Assembly (NCBI GenBank): GCA_004153385.1
Contig: SDAL01000001.1
Span: 372,001-436,000, forward strand
From: Paracoccaceae bacterium
GTDB taxonomy: Bacteria > Pseudomonadota > Alphaproteobacteria > Rhodobacterales > Rhodobacteraceae
DNA: 64,000 nt
Direction of reading: 5' to 3'
Under the pieces are notes generated by a model, which had not been told where the DNA came from, ran no database searches, and was given only the letters and a program-made list of their open reading frames with translations. Shown piece by piece: positions 53,926-63,399 of the stretch. Made by a program: the position numbers and the translations under genes. Each line of letters opens with the position of its first letter. Position 1 is the stretch's first letter.

Positions 53926-54861
53926 TCAGGCGGCGGTCAATTCCTCGCGCCAAGGCGCGTTGGCGCCTGCGCGCGACACGGTGATGGAGGCCACGCGTGC
54001 GCCCAGATCCAGCATCTGTCGGGCTTGGGTCTGGGTGAGCGCGCGCAGGCCGGATTTGCTCAGGCAGCCCATTTGCGACAATTGCGCCAGAACGCCTGCG
54101 TTGAAGGTGTCGCCCGCGCCGACGGTATCGACAACTTCGGCCAGATGTGCGGCAACCTTTACCGTGCTGCCATCGGCCAGCCATGCCTGTGCGCCCTCGC
54201 GACCAAGCGTCACGATCACCACCGCAGGGCCCATGGCCTGCAGTTTCCTGACCTTCTCGTCCATTGTGGCAGGTGCAGGTGACATCCAGTCCAGATCCTC
54301 GTCGGACACTTTCAAAATATCACACCGCGCCATCATGGCCTCCAGCCGCTGGCGGTAGCGGGCCTCGTCTTGGATGAAACCGGGGCGGATGTTGGGATCT
54401 ATCATCACAGCGCGCGTGTCGCCCTCGCGCTCCAGAAGGGCGGCATAGGTATCGGCACCGGGTTCGCAGGCCAGCGAAATACCACCGAAATACAACGTGC
54501 CGACAGTTTCGGGAAGCACAGGCAAATCTTCTGGCGCGATCATACGACCTGCGGAGTTTTCATCGTAAAAGACATAGCTTGCCTGACCATCGGTAATTTT
54601 CACAAAGGCCAGTGTGGTGGGACGGTCCGACAGGATGGACAGTTCGGTATTCACATTGCTTGCCGCCAGACCTGTGACCAGTTGCTGGCCGAACATGTCG
54701 CGCGACAGCCCGGTCAGCATTCCGGTTTCTTCGCCCAAACGCCCCAGCGCGATGGCTGTATTGAAAACGGCCCCGCCATCATGGGGTACAAACGCGCCTT
54801 GGGCTGTAAGGGTCTGGGCGGGGATCATATCGATCAGTGCTTCACCGGCGCATAGGATCAT
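53926..54861 (-). CDS. frk: Fructokinase (PfkB family)
   Basis: A 311-residue PfkB-type kinase, phosphorylating the fructose that MtlK makes from mannitol or sorbitol. ILCAGEALIDMIP opens the protein, GGAVFNTAIALGRLG binds the sugar, and DTVGAGDTFNAG carries the catalytic Asp near residue 255. ATG 54861 has AAGGA about ten bases before. Last gene of the polyol operon, 57 bases after xylB. Confidence 0.9.
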   Translation of the reverse strand: MILCAGEALIDMIPAQTLTAQGAFVPHDGGAVFNTAIALGRLGEETGMLTGLSRDMFGQQLVTGLAASNVNTELSILSDRPTTLAFVKITDGQASYVFYDENSAGRMIAPEDLPVLPETVGTLYFGGISLACEPGADTYAALLEREGDTRAVMIDPNIRPGFIQDEARYRQRLEAMMARCDILKVSDEDLDWMSPAPATMDEKVRKLQAMGPAVVIVTLGREGAQAWLADGSTVKVAAHLAEVVDTVGAGDTFNAGVLAQLSQMGCLSKSGLRALTQTQARQMLDLGARVASITVSRAGANAPWREELTAA

Positions 54862-54918
54862 GGTCGTGTGTTCCTTGATGGAAGAGGGCGGGGCCAGAGC
54901 GGCACCGCCATATATAGA

Positions 54919-56367
54919 TTATTGTATTTTACGAATAGCGGGATAGGCCGCTTTGAACGCTTGATAATCCGCATCATAGGCCGGTTGCAAATCGGTATTG
55001 GGCAAAATCACCCGCGCCACGTCGGGCGGCGTCAACACATCGGCAGGCTCCGCGCCGGTTGCGGCCATCAATCCCAGCCGTGCCGCGCCCAAGGCTGCAC
55101 CGAATTCGCCGCCTTCGGGCAGGGCCATCGGCACATCCAGAACGGTGGCAAGCATTTCCACCCAAAGAGCAGACGCACAGCCCCCGCCCAAAGCAAAAAG
55201 CTGACCAAGATCAGCGCCTGTGGCGCGCAACGCCTCGGCGCTGTCGCGCAACCCGTAGGCCACGCCCGCCATAACCGCGCGTGTCAGATCCTCGACCGTT
55301 GTATCGGTGCCAAGCCCTGTGAAACTGCCGCGAATTTCTGCATCATTATGCGGGGTACGCTCGCCTGAAAGATAAGGCAGGAACCGTTCGCGCCCGGGGG
55401 CTGTAAGACCATCGCCCAAGGCCCGCGTCAGATCGGCAGGGCGTTTGCCGGTGATCTGCGCCAGCCAGTTCAGGCTGTCGGTCGCCGAAAGCATCACCCC
55501 CATCTGGTACCACTGGCCCGGGATCGCGTGGCAAAATGTATGCAGGGCCGTGTCGGCGGCAGGCGCAAAGCCATCGCGGGCGGCCAAAAGCACGCCAGAG
55601 GTGCCTAATGAGACAAAGCCCTGTCCCTCGGCCCGCGCCCCGATCCCGCAGGCCGCAGCAGCATTATCGCCCGCGCCGCCTGCCACCGTGACCTGCCCCT
55701 GCACGCCCCATTCAGCGGCCAGTTCCCGACGCAGGTGTCCTGCGGGGTGCGATCCCTCGACCAGTCGCGGCATCTGGTCGCGACGCATATGGCTTGCGTG
55801 CAACAAGTCATCCGACCAATCGCGCCCGCCACAATCAAACCAGCTTGTGCCTGCGCTGTCGGACATATCGGCCACATGCGCGCCGGTCAGATACCAGTTG
55901 AGATAGGCGGCCGGCAAAAGCACTCTGGCGGTTTTGGCGAAAATCTCGGGTTCGTGGAGGCGCACCCATTCAAGCTTGGGCGCAGTGAAGCCCGGGAAGA
56001 CGATATTGGCGGAAATCGCGCGGAACTGCGGATCGGCGTCCAGTATTGCGGCCTCGGCATGGCTGCGGGTGTCGTTCCACAAGATGCACGGGCGCAGCAC
56101 CTGATCGGCACTGTCCATCAAGGTGGCGCCATGCATATGGCCGGCCACCCCGATCCCTTTGAGCGCATGGAATTCGGGGTGTGCGGCGCGCAACTCGGCC
56201 ACGGCACGATCCAGTGCGGCGGTCCATTCTGCAGGGTCCTGCTCTGACCAGCCCGAATGCGGGTGGCTGACGGTGTAATGCGCCTCTGCCGAGCCCACAG
56301 GCGTGCCATTTTCGTCCACCAGCAGGGCGCGCAGCCCCGAAGTCCCCAGATCAATTCCCAAAAACAT
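54919..56367 (-). CDS. xylB: Xylulokinase
   Basis: A 482-residue FGGY-family kinase phosphorylating D-xylulose, which would arise from D-arabitol oxidised by MtlK. FLGIDLGTSGLRALLVDE is the phosphate-binding N-terminus; GVAGHMHGATLMD, LWNDTRSHAEA, GGAGDNAAAACG and LFALGGGCASALW follow the XylB pattern. AAGGAG lies before ATG 56367, nine bases after the mtlK stop, so translation is coupled. Confidence 0.92.
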   Translation of the reverse strand: MFLGIDLGTSGLRALLVDENGTPVGSAEAHYTVSHPHSGWSEQDPAEWTAALDRAVAELRAAHPEFHALKGIGVAGHMHGATLMDSADQVLRPCILWNDTRSHAEAAILDADPQFRAISANIVFPGFTAPKLEWVRLHEPEIFAKTARVLLPAAYLNWYLTGAHVADMSDSAGTSWFDCGGRDWSDDLLHASHMRRDQMPRLVEGSHPAGHLRRELAAEWGVQGQVTVAGGAGDNAAAACGIGARAEGQGFVSLGTSGVLLAARDGFAPAADTALHTFCHAIPGQWYQMGVMLSATDSLNWLAQITGKRPADLTRALGDGLTAPGRERFLPYLSGERTPHNDAEIRGSFTGLGTDTTVEDLTRAVMAGVAYGLRDSAEALRATGADLGQLFALGGGCASALWVEMLATVLDVPMALPEGGEFGAALGAARLGLMAATGAEPADVLTPPDVARVILPNTDLQPAYDADYQAFKAAYPAIRKIQ

Positions 56368-56376
56368 GGGCTCTCC

Positions 56377-57846
56377 TTACGTCAAATAGGCATCCAGCGC
56401 CGCATCCATGCCGTGGTCATGAATCATCCGCAGCCATTTCACAAAGGCCTGCGCAAATCGCGGAGCATCGGCAAGATCGCCGTAAATCACTTTGTTATCA
56501 AGCCAGATTGCCGGATTTTCGCGCGCCGCCAGCGCACGTTTGTGCAAATCGTCCCAAAACGGATCGTTCGGTGCCACATGGCTGCCGTCTTCGCGCACGC
56601 CCGTCAGGTAGCGCGCCCATGCCGCGCTGACCAGCGCCAGCCCCTCCACAGGGGTGCCATTGGCAAGACCCGCCCGCACAGAGGGCAGAACAAAGCCCGG
56701 ATGGCGCGCGGACCCGTCGAACGCCACCCGTCGCGTGGTGTCCACAATCATCGGGTTGGAAAACCGGTCCTCGATCAGCGTCAGGTAATCGGTGGGCGTC
56801 ATGGCGGGCACAGCGGCGACATGGGGCACGATTTCCTCTGTCTCGACCTTGTGCAAAAGGGCCGCGATCTTGGAATGCTCCATACAGCCCGAGATCGTCT
56901 CGACGCCAAGCACTTCGCCGACATCGGAGATCACCTGATGACCACCGTTGAGGATGCGGATTTTCATGGTCTCGAAGCTGTGGACATCGTCGGAAAATGT
57001 CGCCCCCGCCTGATCCCAATCGGGGCGGCCAGCGCAGAAGTCATCCTCGATCACCCATTGGCGGAAATTCTCGTGGGTGACGGGGCAGTCATCCTCGATG
57101 GAGTAGTGCTCGCGTACCAGCGCCAGCTCTTTCGGGCCGGTGGCGGGCACGATGCAATCAACCATCGAATTGGGGAAGGTGCAGTTTTCGTCGATCCAGT
57201 CTGCCAGATCGGGATCCGACATCCGCGCAAGCGATACCAGCGTCTGGCGCAAAATTGCCCCGTTGCCCTGAAGGTTGTCGCATGACTGGCCGGTGAACGG
57301 CCCCGTGCCATTCGCGCGTCTGGTTTTCAGCGCAGCGATCATGGCACCAAAGGCGGTGCGCGGTGTATCGGGGTGCGCGGCGTCATGCATAATATCGGGA
57401 TGGGTTGGGTCAAACCCGTTGGTGGCGGAATCGATAAAATAGCCGCCTTCGGTCACCGTCAGTGCCACGATACGGATTTCAGGGCGCGCCATGGCCGCAA
57501 TCAGCGCGCCATTGTCGGCCTCGATCGGGATATAATCGATCATCGCGCCCACCACCTCGGCGGAGCGACCCTTGGGGTCCAGTTCGATCAGGGTGGTCAG
57601 GCAATCTTGGGCCAGAAGCTTGTCGCGCATCAGCGCATCGGGGGCACGCACGCCCGCGCCCAATATCGCCCAGTCATGCGCCAGACCCTGCTCCATCAAG
57701 CGATGCAGATACCATGATTGATGGGCGCGGTGGAAATTGCCCAGACCGATATGAACAATCCCCGGGGTCAGCTGGCTGCGATCATACCCGGGGCGTTTCA
57801 CCTCGGACGGGAGTTGATCAAGCGTGGAATTCGACAGACGCACCAT
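56377..57846 (-). CDS. mtlK: Mannitol 2-dehydrogenase
   Basis: A 489-residue polyol-specific long-chain dehydrogenase that oxidises mannitol to fructose, and in Rhodobacter sphaeroides also D-arabitol and sorbitol. IVHIGLGNFHRAHQSWYL is the NAD-binding start; the catalytic block KIRILNGGHQ lies near residue 300 and VDCIVPATG precedes it. GAAGG lies before ATG 57846. It follows smoK after a 118-base gap in which an R. sphaeroides-type operon would carry the sorbitol dehydrogenase smoS. Confidence 0.94.
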   Translation of the reverse strand: MVRLSNSTLDQLPSEVKRPGYDRSQLTPGIVHIGLGNFHRAHQSWYLHRLMEQGLAHDWAILGAGVRAPDALMRDKLLAQDCLTTLIELDPKGRSAEVVGAMIDYIPIEADNGALIAAMARPEIRIVALTVTEGGYFIDSATNGFDPTHPDIMHDAAHPDTPRTAFGAMIAALKTRRANGTGPFTGQSCDNLQGNGAILRQTLVSLARMSDPDLADWIDENCTFPNSMVDCIVPATGPKELALVREHYSIEDDCPVTHENFRQWVIEDDFCAGRPDWDQAGATFSDDVHSFETMKIRILNGGHQVISDVGEVLGVETISGCMEHSKIAALLHKVETEEIVPHVAAVPAMTPTDYLTLIEDRFSNPMIVDTTRRVAFDGSARHPGFVLPSVRAGLANGTPVEGLALVSAAWARYLTGVREDGSHVAPNDPFWDDLHKRALAARENPAIWLDNKVIYGDLADAPRFAQAFVKWLRMIHDHGMDAALDAYLT

Positions 57847-57964
57847 GGCGGCACCTTCTCAAAAACGGGTGGTTTGGGGGAGACGGGCAGGGGGACACCG
57901 GGCCCGTAACAGGCAACCGGTCCCCCCTGTCGCAATCAGGCCCGCAGGCCCGAAAACATACGGT

Positions 57965-58972
57965 TCAGCGCAGGGCCAGACCGGCCTCATCGAAGCGGTG
58001 CAGGTTTTGCGGCTGCGGCGACAACCAGACGGTATCGCCAGCGTGCACATCGATATCGCCTGCCACGCGCACATTGATCTGACCGACCTCTTCGCTATGT
58101 ACATGCGCGAATGTGTCAGAGCCAAGATGCTCCGATACGCCCACACGGCCTTCGATTGCGCCTTGCACAGGGGTTTGGGACAGATCGATATGCTCGGGGC
58201 GGATGCCTAAGGCATGAGCCTGCTCGGCGTGCGCCCGCGGCCCTTCGATGAAATTCATCTTGGGGCTGCCGATAAAGCCCGCCACAAAGCGGTTATCGGG
58301 ATGGCGGTACAGATCCAGCGGGCTGCCGACCTGTTCGATATGGCCCGCGCGCAGCACCACGATTTTATCGGCCATTGTCATGGCCTCCACCTGATCGTGG
58401 GTCACGTAGACCATGGTGGTTTTCAAAGTCTGGTGCAGCTCCGAGATTTCCAGCCGCATGTTCACACGCAATGCCGCATCAAGGTTGGACAGCGGCTCGT
58501 CGAACAAAAATGCCGATGGTTCGCGCACAATGGCACGCCCGATCGCCACACGCTGGCGCTGGCCGCCCGACAATTGGCCCGGCTTGCGGTCCAGATAGTC
58601 GGTGAGGTTGAGCGCGTGGGCGGCCGCATCAATGCGCTTTTTCTGCTCGGCCTCCGACAGGCCCGCCATGCGCATCGGAAAAGCGATGTTCTTGCGCACC
58701 GACATATGGGGATAAAGCGCGTAGGACTGGAACACCATCGCCAGACCGCGTTTGGCAGGCGGCATGCCGGTGGCATCTTCTCCGTCAATCCGGATCTGGC
58801 CGCCGCTCACATCCTCAAGGCCGGCGATCAGGCGGAGCAATGTGGACTTACCACAGCCCGACGGCCCCACGAACACCACAAACTCCCCGTCATTGATCGT
58901 CAGATCCAGCGGTGGAATAACCTCCACATCACCGAATTTCTTCTGAACCTTCTCAAGCGTGATTTTTCCCAT
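57965..58972 (-). CDS. smoK: Polyol ABC transporter ATP-binding protein SmoK
   Basis: A 335-residue MalK/UgpC-type ATPase. Walker [10 protein letters not shown] near residue 37, [12 protein letters not shown] (Q loop), [17 protein letters not shown] (signature) and [12 protein letters not shown] (Walker B) are intact. The C-terminal third is the OB-fold regulatory domain ([12 protein letters not shown]). It energises import of mannitol/sorbitol/arabitol with SmoE, SmoF and SmoG. It begins 12 bases after the smoG stop. Confidence 0.94.
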   Translation of the reverse strand: MGKITLEKVQKKFGDVEVIPPLDLTINDGEFVVFVGPSGCGKSTLLRLIAGLEDVSGGQIRIDGEDATGMPPAKRGLAMVFQSYALYPHMSVRKNIAFPMRMAGLSEAEQKKRIDAAAHALNLTDYLDRKPGQLSGGQRQRVAIGRAIVREPSAFLFDEPLSNLDAALRVNMRLEISELHQTLKTTMVYVTHDQVEAMTMADKIVVLRAGHIEQVGSPLDLYRHPDNRFVAGFIGSPKMNFIEGPRAHAEQAHALGIRPEHIDLSQTPVQGAIEGRVGVSEHLGSDTFAHVHSEEVGQINVRVAGDIDVHAGDTVWLSPQPQNLHRFDEAGLALR

Positions 58973-58984
58973 TGGTCTGTTTCC

Positions 58985-59815
58985 TTATTTCACCGCGCCG
59001 AAGGTCAGGCCGCGGACGAGTTGTTTCTGGCTGAACCAGCCCATGATCAGGATCGGTGCGATGGCCATGATCGAGGCGGCCGAAAGCTTGGCGTAAAACA
59101 GGCCTTCGGGGCTTGAATAGCTGGCAATGAACTGGGTGAGGGGGGCCGCTTTGGCCGCCGTCAGGTTCAATGTCCAGAACGCTTCGTTCCACGCCAGAAT
59201 GATGTTGAGAAGAACGGTGGAGGCAATGCCGGGAATGGCCATAGGGGTAAGGACGTACAGAACTTCCTCTTTCAGCCCTGCGCCATCCATCCGTGCAGCC
59301 TCGAGGATTTCACCCGGAATCTCACGGAAATAGGTGTAAAGCATCCAGATGATGATCGGCAGGTTGATCATGGTGAGCACGAACACCAGACCGATCCGGC
59401 TGTCGAGCAATCCCATGTCGCGAAAGATCAGATAGATCGGCACCAGCACACCCACGGGGGGCAGCATTTTGGTGGACAGCATCCACAGCAATACATCTTT
59501 GGTATGGCGTCCGGGCACAAAAGCCATTGCCCATGCCGCTGGCACGGCAATGATCAGCCCCAGCAAGGTCGATCCGACCGACAAGATCACCGAGTTCATG
59601 AAATAGCGCAGGTAATTCGAGCGCTCGAACACCGTATGATAGCTTTCAAGGGTGAAGGCCGATGTCAGCACATGGAAAGGTGCCGCAATCGCGTTGCCTT
59701 CGGATTTGAACGACAGGATGAATATCCACAGGATCGGGAAAAAGATCGCAAGCCCGATGATCCACGCGACCAGCGTGAAAACGAGTTTGCGCGGTTTTGA
59801 AACAGCACGGGCCAT
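58985..59815 (-). CDS. smoG: Polyol ABC transporter permease SmoG
   Basis: A 276-residue MalG-type permease with six membrane segments: WIIGLAIFFPILWIFILSF near the N-terminus, then SNYLRYFMNSVILSVGSTLLGLIIAVPAAWAMA. The EAA loop, which docks SmoK, reads EILEAARMDGAGLKEEVLYVLTPMAIPGI. It ends GLTFGAVK, usual for the family. Starts three bases after smoF. Confidence 0.93.
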   Translation of the reverse strand: MARAVSKPRKLVFTLVAWIIGLAIFFPILWIFILSFKSEGNAIAAPFHVLTSAFTLESYHTVFERSNYLRYFMNSVILSVGSTLLGLIIAVPAAWAMAFVPGRHTKDVLLWMLSTKMLPPVGVLVPIYLIFRDMGLLDSRIGLVFVLTMINLPIIIWMLYTYFREIPGEILEAARMDGAGLKEEVLYVLTPMAIPGIASTVLLNIILAWNEAFWTLNLTAAKAAPLTQFIASYSSPEGLFYAKLSAASIMAIAPILIMGWFSQKQLVRGLTFGAVK

Positions 59816-59818
59816 CTG

Positions 59819-60691
59819 TCACGCCTCCAGGTTCTTGCCGATCATCCGCATCAGGAAGATCGCCACAATATTGGCCAGAATAATCGCCACGACACCGCCT
59901 GCAGACCCGCCGCCGACATCGAATTGCAAAAGCGACTGTACATAGATGAGATAGGTCAGGTTGGTCGAGGCCACGCCCGGTCCGCCGTTGGTCGTCACCA
60001 GAATTTCGGCAAAGATCGACAGAAGGAAGATCGTCTGGATCAGCACCACCACTGTGATGGCACGCGCCAGATGCGGCAGCATGATATGGAAAAAGCGCGA
60101 AACCGGCGAGGCACCGTCCATTTCGGCGGCCTCAAGTTGCTCTTGGTCCAGCGATTGCAACGCGGTCAGCAAGATCAGCGTGGCAAACGGCAGCCACTGC
60201 CACGCCACGATCCCGATGATTGATGCCAAGGGCGCTTGGGCCAGAAAATCATACGCCGGCAGGCCGAAGAAATGCGCCACATGCGCAAACAACCCGTTCA
60301 CCGGATTGAGGAACATGTTCTTCCACACCAGCGCCGAGACGGTCGGCATCACGAAAAACGGCGCGATGACCAGAATGCGCACGATCCCTTGGCCGAAAAA
60401 CGGCTGATCTAGCAGCAAAGCCAGCAAGATCCCCCCGATGATGGTGATGATCAAAACCCCGCCCACAAGCAAAAGCGTGTTGATGAGCGATGCGATAAAG
60501 GCCGGATCGGTCAGGAAATACTGATAGTTCAGAAACCCCGTCCATTCCTCCATTCCCGGCATGAGCAGGTTGTATCGCAAAAATGAGAAATAGAGCGTCA
60601 TCGCCAACGGGACGATCATCCAGCCCAACAGCAAAAGCACTGCGGGGGAGATCATCAACCTTGCGGCGGCGCGGGAATGCTTCGTGGCCAT
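59819..60691 (-). CDS. smoF: Polyol ABC transporter permease SmoF
   Basis: A 290-residue MalF-type permease with six membrane segments, beginning LMISPAVLLLLGWMIVPLAMTLYFSF. The EAA loop is EQLEAAEMDGASPVSRFFHIMLPHLARAI. VIAPFFVMPTVSALVWKNMF is typical of SmoF/UgpA-like proteins. It lies 137 bases after smoE; two hairpins in that gap probably reduce its expression relative to the binding protein. Confidence 0.93.
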   Translation of the reverse strand: MATKHSRAAARLMISPAVLLLLGWMIVPLAMTLYFSFLRYNLLMPGMEEWTGFLNYQYFLTDPAFIASLINTLLLVGGVLIITIIGGILLALLLDQPFFGQGIVRILVIAPFFVMPTVSALVWKNMFLNPVNGLFAHVAHFFGLPAYDFLAQAPLASIIGIVAWQWLPFATLILLTALQSLDQEQLEAAEMDGASPVSRFFHIMLPHLARAITVVVLIQTIFLLSIFAEILVTTNGGPGVASTNLTYLIYVQSLLQFDVGGGSAGGVVAIILANIVAIFLMRMIGKNLEA

Positions 60692-60749
60692 GGGCTACCT
60701 CGGCGCGCTGGTTGAAGGATAGGGGGTGAGTTTGGGGTGCAGGAAGCCG

Positions 60750-60819
60750 GCCCCGCACAATGATACATGCGGGGCGCGGCGATAGGGTAAAGGCGGGGTT
60801 GGCCCCTAACGCGGGGCCA
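60750..60819 (-). terminator. Two hairpins between smoE and smoF (attenuator)
   Basis: An 8-bp stem (60750-60757 with 60768-60775) and a 7-bp stem (60800-60806 with 60813-60819) lie directly after the smoE stop. Neither has a good T tract. They more likely stabilise smoE mRNA or terminate partly than stop transcription fully. Confidence 0.5.
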
Positions 60820-60828
60820 GACGCGGTC

Positions 60829-62148
60829 TTACTTCTCGTAGCCGGCTTTGCGCATTTCACGCTCGGTCAGCGATTGTGCCGACGACAGGGCCTGATCGGC
60901 ATCCATCTGTCCTGCAAGCGCCGCGGAGAAGACCTGACCCACAGCTGTGCCGATGCCTTGGAATTCGGGGATCGAAACGAACTGGGCGCCGACATATGGC
61001 ACATCCTGAACCGAAGGTTTTTCAGGGGTGGCTGTCGAAATCGTATCAATGGTCAGCTGAGCGAAAGGCGCGGCCTCAAGATACTCCTGATTGTCGTAAA
61101 GCGATTGACGTGTGCCCGGAGGGGCTGCGCGCCAGCCTTCTTTATCGGCTACAAGCATGGTGTATTCTTTAGAAGTCGCCCATTCAACAAAGGCTTTGGC
61201 GGCCTCTTGCTTTTCCGAGGATTTCGGGATGGCAAGGTTCCAAGACCACAGCCAGTTGCCGTGATTGTCCACACCTTCCTTGTTGGGGAAAACCGCATAT
61301 CCGACGTTATCGGCAACTTGGGATTCCTCGGGGTCGGTCAGGAACGAGGCCGCAACCGTCGCATCGATCCACATACCGCATTTGCCCTGTTGGAACAGCG
61401 AGAGATTTTCGTTGAACCCGTTGGAGGAGGCGCCCGGAGGCCCGTAGTTTTCCATCAGATCAAGATAATCGGTAAGCGTTGCCTTCCAGGGGTCGGTGTC
61501 GAATTCCGGTCGCCAGTCCATGTCGAACCAACGCGCCCCGTAAGAATTGGCCATGGCCGAGATAAAGGCCATGTTCTCGCCCCAGCCGGGTTTGCCGCGC
61601 AAACAGATCCCGTAAATGCCCGCATCCTTATCGGTCATTTTGGCGGCCGCATCCTTGATTTGCGTCCATGTGGGGTTCTCGGGGATGGTCACGCCAGCTT
61701 TTTCAGCAAGATCGGTGCGATACATCACCATCGCGGATTCGCCATAGAAGGGGGCCGCGTACAGTGTTCCGTCAACGCTCAAGGCACCGCGGATGGCAGG
61801 CAGCAGATCGTCGACATCATAGGCATCCGACAGGTCGTCAAGCGGTACCAGCCAATCCCGCTCGCCCCAGATCGGCACTTCGTAATTGCCGATTGTCATC
61901 ACGTCGAACTGACCGCCATTGGTGGCGATGTCCTGTGTAACACGCTGACGCAGAATGTTTTCTTCAAGCGTGACCCACTCGACCTTGATGTCGGGGTGCT
62001 GCGCGTAGAAATCGTCCATATAGCTTTGCATCCGAACCATGTCGCCATTGTTCACGGTGGCCACAGTGATGTTCGTCTCGGCGCTTGCAGCGGTTGCAAG
62101 CGCGCCCAAAGCACAGGCCCCCATGAGGGCACGGATCGTCAAAGTCAT
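60829..62148 (-). CDS. smoE: Polyol ABC transporter periplasmic binding protein SmoE
   Basis: A 439-residue periplasmic binding protein of the sorbitol/mannitol class. Signal peptide MTLTIRALMGACALGALATAASA is cut at about residue 23. NNGDMVRMQSYMDDFYAQHPDIKVEWVTLEENILRQRVTQDIA and PFYGESAMVMYRTDLAEKAGV follow the family. GGGAGGAATTC precedes ATG 62148. First gene of the transport and catabolic operon, behind a 290-base control region. Confidence 0.94.
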   Translation of the reverse strand: MTLTIRALMGACALGALATAASAETNITVATVNNGDMVRMQSYMDDFYAQHPDIKVEWVTLEENILRQRVTQDIATNGGQFDVMTIGNYEVPIWGERDWLVPLDDLSDAYDVDDLLPAIRGALSVDGTLYAAPFYGESAMVMYRTDLAEKAGVTIPENPTWTQIKDAAAKMTDKDAGIYGICLRGKPGWGENMAFISAMANSYGARWFDMDWRPEFDTDPWKATLTDYLDLMENYGPPGASSNGFNENLSLFQQGKCGMWIDATVAASFLTDPEESQVADNVGYAVFPNKEGVDNHGNWLWSWNLAIPKSSEKQEAAKAFVEWATSKEYTMLVADKEGWRAAPPGTRQSLYDNQEYLEAAPFAQLTIDTISTATPEKPSVQDVPYVGAQFVSIPEFQGIGTAVGQVFSAALAGQMDADQALSSAQSLTEREMRKAGYEK

Positions 62149-62436
62149 GAATTCCTCCCAAAATTCGACGGGCGAGCAAATACCCACCATACGGGCAAAT
62201 GCTCATACTTTCGACAGAAAGTCAACTCGGAACTTTTTGTTAATCATCATCGCGGCGCAAAAAAGTATCTTTGCAGGCGGGCGCGAAGGCATGGTTGTAA
62301 TCGGCAAGAGGCACGCAAACGCCATGCGTGACGGGGGCGCCGTCACGCATGGTAGGCTCGATAGAAACCCTAGATCATTAAGATTGCGAAAATATGGCCT
62401 CGCACATCTTGGCAGACGCGCGGGGGCCAGAGGGCG
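62149..62436 (-). promoter_or_regulatory. smoE promoter and operator region
   Basis: On the minus strand TTGACT (62225-62220) could be a -35 box. Closer to the gene lie two similar 11-mers, CGAGCAAATAC and CGGGCAAATGC (cores GCAAAT at 62176-62181 and 62195-62200), 19 bases apart, close to two helical turns, which fits tandem sites for the SmoC-type regulator encoded next door. A 12-bp palindrome lies at 62322-62352. Confidence 0.45.
62322..62352. repeat. 12-bp perfect palindrome downstream of the polyol regulator
   Basis: CCATGCGTGACG (62322-62333) and its exact reverse complement (62341-62352) are separated by seven bases. It lies 85 bases after the regulator stop. Without a T tract it is a weak terminator at best; an RNA stem protecting or separating the two transcripts is possible. 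Confidence 0.6.
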
Positions 62437-63399
62437 TCAAAGGGCCAGAAGTGCGCGCGCCGTGTGTTCTTCGGTCATCAGGTGATCGATCAGATGTCCG
62501 CGCAAGGCCGCGTGCAATGCGGGCAGTTTCTTAGTGCCAGCCCCCGCACAATAAAGCGGCATATTTGGGATGGGGACCCGGACCCCCACGATCCTGCGGC
62601 TCATCTCGTGATCAAGATAGCGTCCGTTTTCGTCAAACGCATGGCCGCCGATCTCGCCCACCGCACCGGCGGCAACCCAGTCTTTATGCTCTTGCGGGGT
62701 GATGAACCCGTCCACCAGCAAAGGCGCGTCTGCCCCCATCTGGCCAATGCCCACCACCGCCAGATCAGCGGATTCTGCCAAGGCGATCGACGCTTTCACA
62801 TGGGTCAGGCTGCGATAGAGACCGCGCTCTTCCACGCTGGCGGCGACCACGGGGATGGCCATCGGAAAATGCGGCGCGGAAATCTTCTCGGCCAGCCGCA
62901 CAATGACCTCGTAGAGCGAGGCCGACCCGTCAGGGGCAACATTGCCGATCAATGAAACCAGCTTGTGGCGGTTGCCCGCCACGCGTTGCATATGCTCCAC
63001 CATCATGCGCAGGGTCCGCCCTGTGCCAAGTGCGACCGTGCGCGGTGTCGGATCGGAAAAGATCTGCTCCAGAACCGGCGCGGCCACGGGGGCAAGGGCG
63101 GCATTGGGGTCGGTTCCCTCGGGCAGCGCAGGCGCCACCCGAACGCTTGCCAGACCGAAGCGGCTGGACAGCGCACGTTCCAGCTCCAGACAATCAGCGA
63201 TCGGATGATCGATGCGCACGCGGATCAACCCCTCGGCAGAGGCGCGCGCCACGAGGCGCTGTGCGCGCTGGCGCGATATGCCCAGCTCTTGGGCGATCTG
63301 GTCTTGGGTCAGGCCGCCCACGAAAGACAGCCACGCCGCGCGCGCCGACAGATCACGGGTCTGGGCCTCTGTTTCGTTCGTTCTGTCGTTGGGGGTCAT
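62437..63399 (-). CDS. smoC: SorC/DeoR-type sugar-binding transcriptional regulator (SmoC-like)
   Basis: A 320-residue SorC-family regulator. An N-terminal helix-turn-helix (FVGGLTQDQIAQELGISRQRAQRLVARA, residues about 26-54) is followed by the sugar-binding domain with VALGTGRTLRMMVEHM, LIGNVAPDGSASLYEV and ADLAVVGIGQMG. Its start overlaps the HAD gene stop as ATGA. Lying directly upstream of smoE on the same strand, it most likely controls the polyol operon with a polyol as effector. Confidence 0.85.
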   Translation of the reverse strand: MTPNDRTNETEAQTRDLSARAAWLSFVGGLTQDQIAQELGISRQRAQRLVARASAEGLIRVRIDHPIADCLELERALSSRFGLASVRVAPALPEGTDPNAALAPVAAPVLEQIFSDPTPRTVALGTGRTLRMMVEHMQRVAGNRHKLVSLIGNVAPDGSASLYEVIVRLAEKISAPHFPMAIPVVAASVEERGLYRSLTHVKASIALAESADLAVVGIGQMGADAPLLVDGFITPQEHKDWVAAGAVGEIGGHAFDENGRYLDHEMSRRIVGVRVPIPNMPLYCAGAGTKKLPALHAALRGHLIDHLMTEEHTARALLAL

